From TK10-74A sp965263065 (GTDB lineage Bacteria > Chloroflexota > Dehalococcoidia > Bin125), in assembly GCA_965263065.1 (NCBI GenBank), contig CBDHGH010000003.1, positions 2,542,001-2,606,000 of the forward strand: a stretch of 64,000 bases of DNA. Reading direction: 5' to 3'. A program made the position numbers and the translations under genes. The notes beneath the pieces were generated by a model, which was not told the DNA's origin, searched no databases, and saw only the letters and a list, made by a program, of their open reading frames with translations. Below are positions 42,226-52,005 of this stretch, piece after piece. Within the stretch, counting starts at the first letter, position 1, and the number at the start of each line of letters is the position of its first letter.

Positions 42226-43242
42226 GTGGCCCCGGCAGCGGCGCCCTCCGGCGCGACGGCCTGGCTGTTCCCAGGACAGGGCGCCCAGCACGTCGGCATG
42301 GGCCGAGACCTGTACGACGCGTTCCCCGAGGCGCGCGCAGTCTACGAGCGCGCGGATGCGGCGCTGGATCGGCCGCTCTCCTCGATCATCTTCGACGGGC
42401 CGGAGGAGGATCTGCTGCAAACCATCAACGCGCAGCCGGCCATCCTGATCACCAGCTTGGCTTGCTTGGCGGCGGCGCAGGCGGCGGGCATCGTCGGACG
42501 TCCGTCAGCGGTCGCTGGAGTGGCGTCGGACCGGGCGCCCGCGTACGTGGCGGGGCACAGCCTGGGGGAGTACACCGCCCTGGTGGCGTCTGGCGCACTC
42601 GACGCCGACGCCGGCGTCCGGCTGGTGCAAAAGCGGGGCCGCCTGATGCAGCAGGCCGGCGAGGCCAATCCCGGCACGCTCGCGGCGATCTTGGGGCTCC
42701 CGGAGCAGGATGTGGCAGCGGTCTGCCGCGAGGCGGGCACGGAGATCTGCAACGTCAACGCGGCGACGCAGATCGTCGTGGGCGGCACGCGCGCGGCCGT
42801 CGCGCGGGCGATGGACCTCGCGACGGCGCGGGGCGCCCGCAAGGCGATTCCCCTGAGGGTCAGCGGCGCGTTTCATTCGTCCCTGATGCTGCCGGCGGCC
42901 GAGCGGATGCTGGCGGAGGTCGACCGCGTATCGTTCCGGATGCCGGCGACGCCCATCGTGGCCAATGTGACGGGCAAGGTCATCGAATGCACGCTGCCCG
43001 GGGCGGCCGCGGAGGCAGTCGGCGCAATCAACGCCGCGCTGCGGACCGAGCTTGCGCAGCAACTCCGATCGACGGTGCGCTGGGAGCAGTCGGTGCTGTT
43101 CATGGTCGAAGCCGGCGTGCGCACCTTCGTGGAGATCGGGCCTGGGCGCGTCCTGACGGGGCTCGTGAAGACGATCGCGCGGCAGCAGCGCCCGACCCTG
43201 CTGACGCTCAACGGCGCCGACGCGATCCAGAAGCTGCGCTAG
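42226..43242 (+). CDS. fabD: Malonyl-CoA:ACP transacylase
   Basis: 338 residues. WLFPGQGAQHVGMG at 13-26, Ser112 in AGHSLGEYTAL as acyl carrier, and SGAFHSSLM with the catalytic His define FabD. It loads malonyl groups onto the acyl carrier protein encoded two genes on. A short insert (GVASDRAP) precedes the nucleophile strand. It starts with GTG 4 nt after the rpmF stop. Confidence 0.95.
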   Translation: MAPAAAPSGATAWLFPGQGAQHVGMGRDLYDAFPEARAVYERADAALDRPLSSIIFDGPEEDLLQTINAQPAILITSLACLAAAQAAGIVGRPSAVAGVASDRAPAYVAGHSLGEYTALVASGALDADAGVRLVQKRGRLMQQAGEANPGTLAAILGLPEQDVAAVCREAGTEICNVNAATQIVVGGTRAAVARAMDLATARGARKAIPLRVSGAFHSSLMLPAAERMLAEVDRVSFRMPATPIVANVTGKVIECTLPGAAAEAVGAINAALRTELAQQLRSTVRWEQSVLFMVEAGVRTFVEIGPGRVLTGLVKTIARQQRPTLLTLNGADAIQKLR

Positions 43243-43291
43243 TCGTGGCGCCGGGGCGTCGCCCCGCACCCACCACACAGAAGGACGGTCC

Positions 43292-43774
43292 GTGGCCAAA
43301 TTGCACGTGCTGGGACGCCGGCTGGCGTTCCAGGCGCTGTTCGAAGCAGAGTTCGGCCGGGCGACCGCCGCGGAGGCGCTAGCCCGCGAGTCCGAGTCGC
43401 GGCGCATGGCGGCGTCGGACCGGCGCTTCGCCGACGCGCTGATCGCGGGCGTGCTGCGGGAACAGCAGGTCCTGGATGCCACGATCGGGGAGTTCGCCCC
43501 CGCGCACCCGGTCTCGGCGCTGGGGATCGTGGAGCGCGTGGTACTGCGGATTGCGCTCTATGAACTCCTGTTCAATAATGCCGCAACCCCATCGGGAGGG
43601 GTTCCGGTCGGGGCGGTGATCAATGAAGCGGTCGAGTTGGCCAAGACCTTTGGCAGCGACGCCAGCCGGAGATTTGTCAACGGCGTGCTGGGCACGGTGA
43701 GCCGCGAGCGACTCCCGCAGCCAGCCGCAGAGATGCCGAGCACAGAAATGGGGGCCCCTCATGGCGCTGTTTGA
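43292..43774 (+). CDS. nusB: Transcription antitermination factor NusB
   Basis: 160 residues. LHVLGRRLAFQALFEAEF, LGIVERVVLRIALYELLF, VPVGAVINEAVELAKTFG and FVNGVLGTV follow the NusB fold. It binds boxA RNA with NusE for rRNA antitermination. GTG at 43292 follows AAGGACG. Its end overlaps acpP by 14 nt. Confidence 0.94.
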   Translation: MAKLHVLGRRLAFQALFEAEFGRATAAEALARESESRRMAASDRRFADALIAGVLREQQVLDATIGEFAPAHPVSALGIVERVVLRIALYELLFNNAATPSGGVPVGAVINEAVELAKTFGSDASRRFVNGVLGTVSRERLPQPAAEMPSTEMGAPHGAV

Positions 43775-44018
43775 ACGCGTGCAGGGAATCATCGAGAACC
43801 AATTGGGCGTCGAACTGGATGAGATCACCCCGACAGCCTCGTTCGTCGACGACTTGGGGGCGGACTCCCTGGACCTCGTCGAGTTGATCATGTCCTTCGA
43901 AGATGAGTTCAAGGACGAGGTGCCGGACCTGGAGATCTCCGACGAAGAGGCGGAGGGGATCAGCACCGTGCAGAGCGCGGTCGACTTCCTCCAGAGCAAA
44001 GGCGTCCCTGCGGACTAA
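43761..44018 (+). CDS. acpP: Acyl carrier protein
   Basis: 85 residues, acidic. Ser36 in DLGADSLDLVELIM carries the phosphopantetheine arm. Helix order and length are standard. The start lies inside the end of nusB, so translation is coupled. It supplies the carrier for fatty-acid synthesis with FabD. Confidence 0.97.
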   Translation: MALFERVQGIIENQLGVELDEITPTASFVDDLGADSLDLVELIMSFEDEFKDEVPDLEISDEEAEGISTVQSAVDFLQSKGVPAD

Positions 44019-44234
44019 CGCCTGCGGGCGGTCGTCGCGCGTGCCGGGCCGGCCGTTCCGGCTCTCGTCCTCGGGCCGAACCACACGGCCGCCAGCCCCT
44101 CCGACCCTGGGCGCGCCGCCAGTCCGGGACATGCGGTAGTCTTAGGCCACGTCTGTGCCCCTGCCGACCCGGTCGGCGGGCGTGGCGATCCTCCCGGCGC
44201 CTTCCAGCCGGGACGGACGCAGACTGAGGCGACG

Positions 44235-44816
44235 ATGGACTTTTTCGGCATCGGGGTTCTTGAGGTGGTGGCCGTACTGCTGCTGATCGCGATCGTGTTC
44301 GGGCCTCACCGCCTGCCGGAGATCGCCGGGCAGTTTGGCCGTGCGATCCGAGATCTTCGCGAATACGCCCGCGACTTCCGCGACGAATACCTGACCGATT
44401 TCGAGGAGGTCAAGGAGGAGTACCTGGAGGTCCGGCACGACCTGGAACAGACGGACAAGGAGCTGCGCGAGGAACTGAAGCAGATCGACGCGGAGGTGCG
44501 TCTCGCCGCGGCGGAGGTCAAGGGCGCGGTCGAAGACACGGCCTCGGAGGTCACCGGAACTCCCGCGGAGGTCACCGGAACTCCCGCGGAGGTCGCCGCG
44601 GCCGCCGCGGAAGCCGCGGGAGTCGCGGCCGCAGCCGCCGCGGATGCCGCCGCCGCGGCTGCGGCGGCCGAGGCCAGCCTGCCGGCGGCAGCGCCGATCG
44701 CGGAGCGGCCCCGTGGCGCGCGGCGGCGGCTGGGGCGAACGTCCTCGGGCGCATCCAAGGCCGCCCGCCCCGGCAACGTCATCTCCATCAACCGCCGGCG
44801 CCGGCCGGGCCGGTAG
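44235..44816 (+). CDS. TatA/TatB-family twin-arginine translocase subunit
   Basis: 193 residues. One N-terminal membrane helix (GIGVLEVVAVLLLIAIVFGP), then the LPEIAGQFGRAIRDLREYARDF amphipathic helix, a long charged coil and an Ala-rich tail ending in basic residues. The GPxxLPE hinge fits both TatA and TatB; the long tail is more TatB-like. DNA at about 44546-44587 holds two perfect copies of a 21-bp unit, giving EVTGTPA twice. It is followed by tatC. Confidence 0.87.
   Translation: MDFFGIGVLEVVAVLLLIAIVFGPHRLPEIAGQFGRAIRDLREYARDFRDEYLTDFEEVKEEYLEVRHDLEQTDKELREELKQIDAEVRLAAAEVKGAVEDTASEVTGTPAEVTGTPAEVAAAAAEAAGVAAAAAADAAAAAAAAEASLPAAAPIAERPRGARRRLGRTSSGASKAARPGNVISINRRRRPGR
44546..44587 (+). 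repeat. 21-bp in-frame tandem duplication in the tatA/B tail
   Basis: Two identical copies of a 21-bp unit starting GAGGTCACCGGAACTCCC encode EVTGTPA-EVTGTPA. A partial third copy (GAGGTC) follows. Being in frame and in a disordered tail it is likely harmless. Confidence 0.85.
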
Positions 44817-44873
44817 CCGGCCCATCGGGCGCGCGCGCCCGGCCGGCGCATATTCGGGCAGAGCAAATCCACG

Positions 44874-45677
44874 ATGGCGAGTCAGCCAGAGCCAGCACCC
44901 GAGATCGTTGACGACGAGGCGCAAAACGCCCCGGCGGGGATGCTCACCATTGGTGAGCACTTGGTGGAGGCGCGGCAGCGCCTGACGATCGCCGCACTCA
45001 CAATCGTCCTCACGACGGTCGTCTCGCTGATCTTCACGAATCAGATCCTGGACTACCTGATCGAACCGGCCCGCGTCGCGGATCCGGACTTCCGGCCGAT
45101 CTTCACCGAGTTGCTGGGCTTCATTTCGGCCTATTTCAAGATCGGGCTGCTGGTCGGCATCGCCGTGGCGATGCCGATGGTGATCTACCAGGGGTTCATG
45201 TTCATCAACCCGGGGCTGGAACCGCAGGAGCGGCGCTGGCTGCTGCCGATCGTGTTGCTCGCCTCGCTCTCCTTCGCCGGCGGGGGCGCGTTCGCGTTCT
45301 ACGTGGCCTGGCCCCCGGCGCTCGACTTCCTCTTGGACTTCGGCGACAACATCGCCGATCCGCAGATCCGCATCAGCAACTACATCGACATGCTCACCCG
45401 CTTCGTGTTCTGGACCGGCATCGTCTTCGAGACGCCGCTGGTACTCATGGGCTTCGGCTGGCTGGGCCTCGTCACCGCGCGCCGCCTCGTTAAGGCATGG
45501 CGCTGGGCGATCATTGGCTCGTTCGTCATCGCGGCGTTTATCACGCCCTCGATCGACCCCGTCACTCAGGCGGCGGTCGCGATCCCGCTGATCTTCCTCT
45601 ACGGCCTGGGCATCCTGCTGGTCAAGCTCGTCGAGAAGCGAGGGCTGGGCCGCCATCGGAACGTTGAGCCCGAGTAG
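44874..45677 (+). CDS. tatC: Sec-independent protein translocase TatC
   Basis: 267 residues with six expected membrane spans. GEHLVEARQRL is the TatC N-terminal signature, and YQGFMFINPGLEPQERRW, FVFWTGIVFETPLV and ITPSIDPVTQ follow in order. It recognises twin-arginine signal peptides and forms the receptor with TatB. No twin-arginine substrate is encoded next to it. Confidence 0.96.
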   Translation: MASQPEPAPEIVDDEAQNAPAGMLTIGEHLVEARQRLTIAALTIVLTTVVSLIFTNQILDYLIEPARVADPDFRPIFTELLGFISAYFKIGLLVGIAVAMPMVIYQGFMFINPGLEPQERRWLLPIVLLASLSFAGGGAFAFYVAWPPALDFLLDFGDNIADPQIRISNYIDMLTRFVFWTGIVFETPLVLMGFGWLGLVTARRLVKAWRWAIIGSFVIAAFITPSIDPVTQAAVAIPLIFLYGLGILLVKLVEKRGLGRHRNVEPE

Positions 45678-45899
45678 GACACCAGGTCCGACGCCCAGCC
45701 TGCCATAACCGACCCCGATCACGCGATCCCGGGCGTCGGAGGCTTCCAGGGGAACGGCGCCCGTTGCTAGCCTCGTGAGGACCATAGCGGCGCGCGCGGC
45801 CGCTTCTTCGGTGGCGCGGCGCTGATCGCGGGGCTGCGGGTCCTCTCACGCGGGGGTCGCGCTGAAACCGGCCGGGCCCCAAAACGAAGGAAAGCCTCC

Positions 45900-46529
45900 A
45901 TGGAGATCAGGCAGTTGGAGTCAATCAACGCGCGCATCGCGGGTTGCCACGCCTGCGCGCTGGCGGCGGGGCGCACGCGCACGGTCCCCGGCGACGGCGA
46001 TCCGAACGCGGAGCTGATGTTCATCGGCGAGGGACCGGGGTTCTACGAGGATCAGCAGGGGAGCCCCTTCGTGGGGCGGGCGGGGGCGCTGCTGGACGAA
46101 CTGCTGGCCCGCATCGGGCTGACGCGCGCGGACGTGTTCGTGACGAACGTCGTCAAGTGCCGGCCGCCGAACAACCGCGATCCGGAGCCAGCCGAGATCG
46201 CCGCCTGCGAGCCGTACCTGACGGAGCAGATCGGCGGCATCCGGCCCAAGCTGGTCGTGACCCTGGGCCGTTTCGCGATGCAGTACTTCGTGCCGGGTGC
46301 GGCCATGGGGCGGTCACACGGGCAGGTCATCCAGCGTGGTGCGTATCGGGTCTATCCCGTCTACCACCCGGCCGCGGCATTGCGACAGGGCCAGTTGGCG
46401 CGGGTGCTGCGGGAAGACTTCGATCGCATCCCGGCGCTGCTCGCGGCAGCGGAACGGCCAGCCGCGCCGACGACGCCTGCCGCCCCGGCCGAGCGCGCGG
46501 ATGCGGCGACGCAGCTGTCGCTGTTGTAG
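45900..46529 (+). CDS. Type 4 (Fe-S) uracil-DNA glycosylase
   Basis: 209 residues. The four cluster cysteines are Cys16, Cys19 (GCHAC), Cys87 (VVKCRPP) and Cys103 (AACEPYL). GEGPG at 43-47 and His156 in YHPAAAL form the active site. It removes uracil from DNA. The tail after residue 180 is Ala/Pro-rich and ends in TQLSLL, which resembles the QL(S/D)L(F/L) peptide that binds the DNA sliding clamp. GAAGGAAAG precedes the ATG. The 220 nt before it hold no recognised gene. Confidence 0.93.
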   Translation: MEIRQLESINARIAGCHACALAAGRTRTVPGDGDPNAELMFIGEGPGFYEDQQGSPFVGRAGALLDELLARIGLTRADVFVTNVVKCRPPNNRDPEPAEIAACEPYLTEQIGGIRPKLVVTLGRFAMQYFVPGAAMGRSHGQVIQRGAYRVYPVYHPAAALRQGQLARVLREDFDRIPALLAAAERPAAPTTPAAPAERADAATQLSLL

Positions 46530-46558
46530 CGCTGCCTCCGTTCGAGGGCTCCAGGGCG

Positions 46559-47494
46559 CTAATCGAAGGCGGCGAAGACCTCCGCGTCCAACTCCTCGTG
46601 GACCTCCGGCGTCTGTTCGATTGACGACAAGCAGAATTCGTCGACGCCCGCGTCGATGTACGCCCCGCACTTGTCGATCAGGTACTGCGGCGGCCCGATG
46701 AGCGTCCAGTCTGGCCCGAGCCTGAGGGTGTAGTCGCGGGCGCGGACCTCCCGCGCCTGCTTCTCGTCGCGGATGATGCGAATCGGCATGTGCACGGTGG
46801 TCGTGATCTGCGCCGGATCGCGGCCCACCGCGTCGCAGTGCCGTTCCAGGATGGCGCGCTGCCGCTTGAGATCCTCCGGCGTCGCGCAGACGCTCATGAT
46901 GTCGCCGTACATCGCGAGCGTCTTCAACGTGCGTTTGGGTCCCTCCCCACCGACCATGATCGGGATCGGCCGCCCGACACCCTTGGGCTCGAAGGGCGCC
47001 TGCCTCAGCGTGTAGTAGCGGCCGCGATAATCCACGAGCCCATCCGAGTCGAAGAGCAGGCGGATCAGCTCGCAGGCCTCCTCGAGCCGGTCGGAGCGCT
47101 CCTTCATCGACGGGAAGTCCCAGCCGTACGCCCGGTGCTCCCGCAGGTGCCAGCCCGTGCCGATACCCAGGATGACGCGGCCGCCCGACACCTCGTCGAT
47201 GGTCGCGGCCATCTTCGCCGTCAGCACCGGGTTGCGGTACGTGTTGCCGGCGACGTGGACGCCCAGCTCAAGCCGGCTGGTCACGGCGGCCATGCTCGCC
47301 AGCAGCGACCAGCCTTCGAGCGTGGGGATCGAGTCGTACTCGGACACCTCGTCGGTAGGGTTGTGATAGTCCCGGGGCGGGATGAAATGGTCGTAGGTGT
47401 AGGCGCTCGTCCAGCGGCCCGCCTCCATGACCGCGAGCACCGCTTTGATGTCTTCCCAGGACGTGTCGTGGTTGCGGAGTGTTGATCCGAACAC
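46559..47494 (-). CDS. LLM-class F420-dependent oxidoreductase
   Basis: 311 residues of the luciferase-like monooxygenase fold. YTYDHFIPP, LGVHVAGNTYRNPVLTAKMAATIDEVSGGRVILGIGTGW and IPIMVGGEGPKRTLKTLAMYGD are conserved in the F420-dependent members. The cofactor (F420 or FMN) and substrate are not certain. GTG at 47494 follows GGGAG. It is divergent from the RNase J gene. Confidence 0.85.
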   Translation of the reverse strand: MFGSTLRNHDTSWEDIKAVLAVMEAGRWTSAYTYDHFIPPRDYHNPTDEVSEYDSIPTLEGWSLLASMAAVTSRLELGVHVAGNTYRNPVLTAKMAATIDEVSGGRVILGIGTGWHLREHRAYGWDFPSMKERSDRLEEACELIRLLFDSDGLVDYRGRYYTLRQAPFEPKGVGRPIPIMVGGEGPKRTLKTLAMYGDIMSVCATPEDLKRQRAILERHCDAVGRDPAQITTTVHMPIRIIRDEKQAREVRARDYTLRLGPDWTLIGPPQYLIDKCGAYIDAGVDEFCLSSIEQTPEVHEELDAEVFAAFD

Positions 47495-47670
47495 TGATCT
47501 CCCAATTCAGCTGACTGGTCCCGTTCGGGCATGCTGAGAGCGCAGACGCTAGTCCCCCGTTGGCACCCTGTCGAGGGCGAGGCTCGCATGGCCGGGCAGA
47601 AGACCCGGCGGCCGGGCCAGCCCCAGCGGTGCGGCTACGGTACGGTGGGGGTGTCGGGCGAGGAGGATCT

Positions 47671-49338
47671 GTGAGTTCGATTCCCGCGGACGGCCTGCGC
47701 GTCGTTCCCTTGGGCGGCCTGGGCGAGATCGGCCGCAACATGATGGTGTTCGAGACCGCGGATGACATCGTCGTGGTGGACGCCGGCATCCTCTTCCCGT
47801 CGGAAGAGATGCACGGCATCGACTACATCATCCAGGACGTGACGTACCTGCTGGAGCGTCGCGAGAAGCTGCGCGCCTATCTCATCACACACGGCCACGA
47901 GGACCACATCGGCGCGCTGCCGCACCTGCTCCACGATCTGCCGGCGCCGATCTACGCGTCGCGGCTGGCGCAGGGGCTGATCGGCGTCAAGCTGCGCAAC
48001 GCGAAGATCCGCAACATCGAGCAGATCCAGGTGACGGAGGACACCGTCGTGGACTGCGGCTCGATCACGGCGGAGTACTTCCCGGTGGCGCACTCGATCC
48101 CGGACGCGATGGGGATTGCGCTGCGCACCCCGGCCGGCATCGTGGTGCACACGGGCGACTTCAAGATCGATCACACCCCGGTGATGAGCGTGCCCACTGA
48201 CCTGAACCGCCTCGCGCTGTACGGCGAGGAAGGCGTCCAATTGCTGTGCAGCGACTCGACCTACGCCGACACGCCGGGCCACACCGAGTCCGAGTTGTCG
48301 GTGGGCGAGGCGCTGGAGCACGTGATGCTGACAGCGCCGGGGCGCGTGATTATCGCGACCTTCGCCTCGCAAATCGCGCGCGTCCAACAGATCGTGGATG
48401 GGGCGGAGAACGCCGGCCGGACCGTCTTCCCGACCGGCCGCTCGATGGTGCAAAACGTGAAGATGGCGCGCGAGCTGAACTACATCCAGGCGACCGGCGG
48501 CGTGATCCGTGACATCAGCCAGCACGAGAACTTCGCCGATGAGGATGTCGTCATCGTCTGCACCGGCGGCCAGGGCGAGCCGATGTCGGCCTTGGCGCGG
48601 ATGTCGATGGGGGACCACCGCGACGTGCGGATCAAGCCGGGCGACACCGTCGTGATGTCGTCCAACCCCATCCCCGGCAACGAGTCGGCCGTCTTCCGGA
48701 CGATCGACAACCTGTTCCGGGTGGGAGCGGACGTGCGCTACGCGCAGGGGGGCGCGGTGAACGTGCACGTGCGCGGGCATGCCGCCCAGGAGGAGTTAAA
48801 GACGGTCCTGGGGCTCGTGAAGCCCAAGCACTTCATCCCCGTCCATGGGGAACATCGGCATCTGGCGGCGCATGTCAAACTGGCGCGGGCGATGGGCGTC
48901 GCGCCGGAGAACACGCACCTGCTGCGGGACGGCGCCGTCTTCGAGTTGACGCCCCGAGGCGGGGCGGTGGTGGGTGAGGCCTCGGCGGCGTACGTGTTCG
49001 TCGATGGCATGAGCGTCGGCGATGTGGACCACACGGTGCTGCGCGATCGCCAGCATCTGGCGACGGATGGCGTCGTGGTGGTGGTGGTCACGGTGGACCA
49101 CGAGACGGGCGCGGTGGTGGCGGATCCGGATGTCGTTTCACGCGGCTTCACGGGGCTGGATGAGTCCCCAGCGCTGCGGGAGCGGACGTCGCAGGCGCTG
49201 CATGAGATGCTGGCGCGCGATAGCCACCCGGTGGAAGCGTCCGCGCTGCACGAGATCGTGAAGGATGAGATTTCCCGTTTCCTGTACCGCGAAACGCGTC
49301 AGCGGCCTATGGTGTTGCCGGTGGTTGTGGAGGTGTAG
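47671..49338 (+). CDS. rnj: Ribonuclease J
   Basis: 555 residues, metallo-beta-lactamase/beta-CASP RNase. The metal motif HGHEDHIG is at 74-81; VVHTGDFKIDHTP, VRGHAAQEEL and FIPVHGEHRHLAAH follow. It combines endonuclease and 5'-3' exonuclease activity in mRNA decay and rRNA maturation. GTG at 47671 follows GAGGAGG. A C-terminal domain of about 100 residues, as in other RNase J, ends the protein. Confidence 0.95.
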   Translation: MSSIPADGLRVVPLGGLGEIGRNMMVFETADDIVVVDAGILFPSEEMHGIDYIIQDVTYLLERREKLRAYLITHGHEDHIGALPHLLHDLPAPIYASRLAQGLIGVKLRNAKIRNIEQIQVTEDTVVDCGSITAEYFPVAHSIPDAMGIALRTPAGIVVHTGDFKIDHTPVMSVPTDLNRLALYGEEGVQLLCSDSTYADTPGHTESELSVGEALEHVMLTAPGRVIIATFASQIARVQQIVDGAENAGRTVFPTGRSMVQNVKMARELNYIQATGGVIRDISQHENFADEDVVIVCTGGQGEPMSALARMSMGDHRDVRIKPGDTVVMSSNPIPGNESAVFRTIDNLFRVGADVRYAQGGAVNVHVRGHAAQEELKTVLGLVKPKHFIPVHGEHRHLAAHVKLARAMGVAPENTHLLRDGAVFELTPRGGAVVGEASAAYVFVDGMSVGDVDHTVLRDRQHLATDGVVVVVVTVDHETGAVVADPDVVSRGFTGLDESPALRERTSQALHEMLARDSHPVEASALHEIVKDEISRFLYRETRQRPMVLPVVVEV

Positions 49339-49404
49339 CGGGCGGCCCCGGCCGTTCGCTCTCGCGTTCCTTGGGGTGGCCTCGCACGAACGAGGCGTCC
49401 TGCT

Positions 49405-51915
49405 ATGGCTCGATCCGCGAAGCCGGCGGCCCCACGGGCGGCCCAACGCTCCGGCGCGCGTCCGCTCGTCCCCCGATTCCTGAGGACCATGCTCGGCCGG
49501 GCCGTGCCGCTTTTGGGCTTGGCGCTGATCGTGTTCGCCGGCCTGGCGACGGCGTGGTTAGTGCAGGTCGACGTGCTTGGCGACGCCCGCGCGCGCGTCG
49601 CGGGGGCACTGGGCGTCGGCGTGTTCCCGCCCCTGGCGCTGTGCAGCCTGGCGGGGCTATGGCTGCTCGCCGGGGCGGCGCCCCTGCCCGCGCGGCGAGT
49701 CGCGCGCACGATGACGATCGGGGCGCTGGTCTATGCGATCAGCCTGGGGATCGCGGGCTTCGTCACGCCCGACTGGACCCTGGGATCGGTCGATCTGGCG
49801 GTCGCAACCGCCACCGGAGACGCCGGTGCATGGCTGGCCTCGGTGCCCGGCGTGGCGATCATGCTGCTGATGGCGCTGACAATCTCCGCGATGATCACGC
49901 CTCACCACACGGCACAGGCGTTGCTCCTGAGCGGAGCAGTGACTTGGCTCAGCAGTCGCTGGCTGGGCCGGCAGTTGCGGGCGCTCTGGGTCACCCGTCC
50001 CCGGCGCCACCCAACGGACATGTGGGAGGCCGGCGTGGGACCGTCGCAGGCCGCCGACACCTACGCCTTCGACACGACCCTGCCCGCCGTCGAGCCCCAC
50101 CTGCCGGCCGCGCCGATCCATGCAGCGGCCGGTGCGGCGGCGGCCGGTGCGGCGGTGGAGATCAAGCCCGCGGCAGCCACCCCCGGGAAGGCCGCCCTGG
50201 CGGACGCCGCGCCCACGCTGCCCCCGGACGACCCCCTGACTCCCGCGCCCTCCGGGGCGGGCACGCGCCGCAGCCCGGACGGCTGGATCCTGCCGCCCCT
50301 GAGCCTGCTGAAGCCCGATACCAAGCGCACCGGCAGCAGCGACAGCCCGCAGCAGGCAAAGGCGATCATCGACACGCTGGCGTCGTTCGGCGTGGACGCG
50401 GAGGTGACGCAAATCAACGAGGGCCCGTCCGTCACGCAGTTCGGCGTGAAGCCCGGCTGGGACGTAAAGACCCGAATGGTCCCCGTCAAGGACGCCGACG
50501 GTCAGCCACAGTTGGACAAAGACGGCCGGCCCGTGCTGCGCGCGGAGGAGATTGGCCGGACGCGCGTGCGGGTGAACAAGATCACGCGGCTGACCAACGA
50601 CATCGCGCTGGCGCTGGCGGCGCCGTCGATCCGGATGGAGGCGCCCGTCCCAGGGCAGCCGATCATCGGCATTGAGGTGCCCAACCGAGAGACGCGCATC
50701 GTCTCGTTGCGCGGTGTGATCGAGTCGCCGGAGTTCCGGCGGGTCGTCAAGAGCGGCGGCCTGCCCATCGCGCTGGGATGCGGCGTCGCCGGCCAGCCGG
50801 TCGCCGTGGACCTAACAAGGATGCCGCACCTGCTCATCGCGGGCGCGACGGGGTCCGGCAAGAGCGTATCGATCAACGGCATCATCACCAGCCTCATCAC
50901 GCACCACTCGCCGGAGTCGCTGCGCATGGTGCTCGTCGACCCCAAGCGGGTCGAATTGACGGCGTACAAAGACATCCCCCATCTGGCGTTTTCCCGCGTC
51001 GTCACGGACGCCGAGGAGGTCACCGGCGTGCTGGCCGTCGTGGTCGCGGAGATGGAGCGTCGCTACTACCGCTTCCAGCAGGCGGGAGCGCGCAACGTCG
51101 CGGCCTACAACGCGGTGGAGCGACCCGAGGGACCACTGCCGTTCTGGGTGGTGATCCTGGACGAACTGGCGGACCTCATGATGGTGGCGCCGGTGGAGGT
51201 GGAAGCGCAGTTGGTGCGGTTGGCGCAGCTCGCCCGCGCGACGGGCATCCACTTGGTGATCGCAACGCAGCGACCCTCGGTGGACGTCGTGACGGGGCTG
51301 ATCAAGGCCAACTTCCCCACCCGGATCGCCTTCGCGACGAGCTCGCAGACGGACTCGCGGGTGATCATGGATCGGGCGGGAGCGGAGAAGCTGTTGGGTC
51401 GCGGCGACATGCTCTTCCAGAGCCAGGACCGGATCACGGCGCAGCGCGTGCAGGGCGCATTCGTCTCGGACGAGGAGATCGCAGCCGTGATCGGGTTCTG
51501 GTCGCAGGACCGGTTCCGCAACTTGCCGCGGCCGACGCTGGACCAGCAGCTGGAGGAGGCGATCGAGCGCACCACCTCCCCGCGCGAGGACGGGCCGGTC
51601 ACTGTGACGCGGCCGGCCGACGCGGACGGCGTGGCCGCCGTACCGCCCGCACCGGCCGCTGCCCCGTCGCCCCCGACGGAGTCGCGCGACCCCGCGGACA
51701 CGCTGTATCCCCGTGCCGTGGCGCTGGCGGCGGAGCACACTCGCATCTCCGCGTCGATGATTCAGCGACGGCTGCGGATCGGGTATCCGCGCGCGGAGCG
51801 GCTGCTCAACGAGTTGGCGCGCAACGGCATTGTGGGGCCCAACGAAGGTGGCCCGTCGCGCGTCGTACTGGTCCAGGAAGCGCCGGTCGGTGTCCCCGGC
51901 GGGGGCGGCGCCTGA
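49405..51915 (+). CDS. ftsK: FtsK/SpoIIIE DNA translocase
   Basis: 836 residues. Four N-terminal membrane spans (about 31-53, 72-92, 104-122, 148-165), a Pro/Ala-rich linker, then the motor: Walker A GATGSGKS about 482, DPKRVELTAYKDIPHL, Walker B VVILDELADLMM about 585, and ATQRPSVDVVTGLIKANFPTRIAF. The C-terminal gamma domain (ISASMIQRRLRIGYPRAERLLNEL) reads orientation sequences. It moves chromosome ends through the division septum. Ala-rich linker repeats (about 235-255) reflect GC-rich DNA. Confidence 0.95.
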   Translation: MARSAKPAAPRAAQRSGARPLVPRFLRTMLGRAVPLLGLALIVFAGLATAWLVQVDVLGDARARVAGALGVGVFPPLALCSLAGLWLLAGAAPLPARRVARTMTIGALVYAISLGIAGFVTPDWTLGSVDLAVATATGDAGAWLASVPGVAIMLLMALTISAMITPHHTAQALLLSGAVTWLSSRWLGRQLRALWVTRPRRHPTDMWEAGVGPSQAADTYAFDTTLPAVEPHLPAAPIHAAAGAAAAGAAVEIKPAAATPGKAALADAAPTLPPDDPLTPAPSGAGTRRSPDGWILPPLSLLKPDTKRTGSSDSPQQAKAIIDTLASFGVDAEVTQINEGPSVTQFGVKPGWDVKTRMVPVKDADGQPQLDKDGRPVLRAEEIGRTRVRVNKITRLTNDIALALAAPSIRMEAPVPGQPIIGIEVPNRETRIVSLRGVIESPEFRRVVKSGGLPIALGCGVAGQPVAVDLTRMPHLLIAGATGSGKSVSINGIITSLITHHSPESLRMVLVDPKRVELTAYKDIPHLAFSRVVTDAEEVTGVLAVVVAEMERRYYRFQQAGARNVAAYNAVERPEGPLPFWVVILDELADLMMVAPVEVEAQLVRLAQLARATGIHLVIATQRPSVDVVTGLIKANFPTRIAFATSSQTDSRVIMDRAGAEKLLGRGDMLFQSQDRITAQRVQGAFVSDEEIAAVIGFWSQDRFRNLPRPTLDQQLEEAIERTTSPREDGPVTVTRPADADGVAAVPPAPAAAPSPPTESRDPADTLYPRAVALAAEHTRISASMIQRRLRIGYPRAERLLNELARNGIVGPNEGGPSRVVLVQEAPVGVPGGGGA

Positions 51916-52005
51916 AGCTTCGATCCACCGTCGTTGCGCGACGCAGTGCGGCCACGCTAGGCGACTCCCCCACAGTTGGCGCATACTGAGGGCAGGAGGC
52001 GACCG

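Noticed and set aside
45687..45740. CCGACGCCC and GGGCGTCGG as a hairpin after tatC
   Set aside because: The arms are about 35 nt apart with no T-run, so a terminator is not supported; the 220-nt gap otherwise shows nothing clear.
44142..45785. Minus-strand ORF of 547 codons opposite the tat genes, with a protein-like first 40 residues
   Set aside because: After the first residues it becomes a shadow of tatC and tatA/B; no family recognised, so not annotated.
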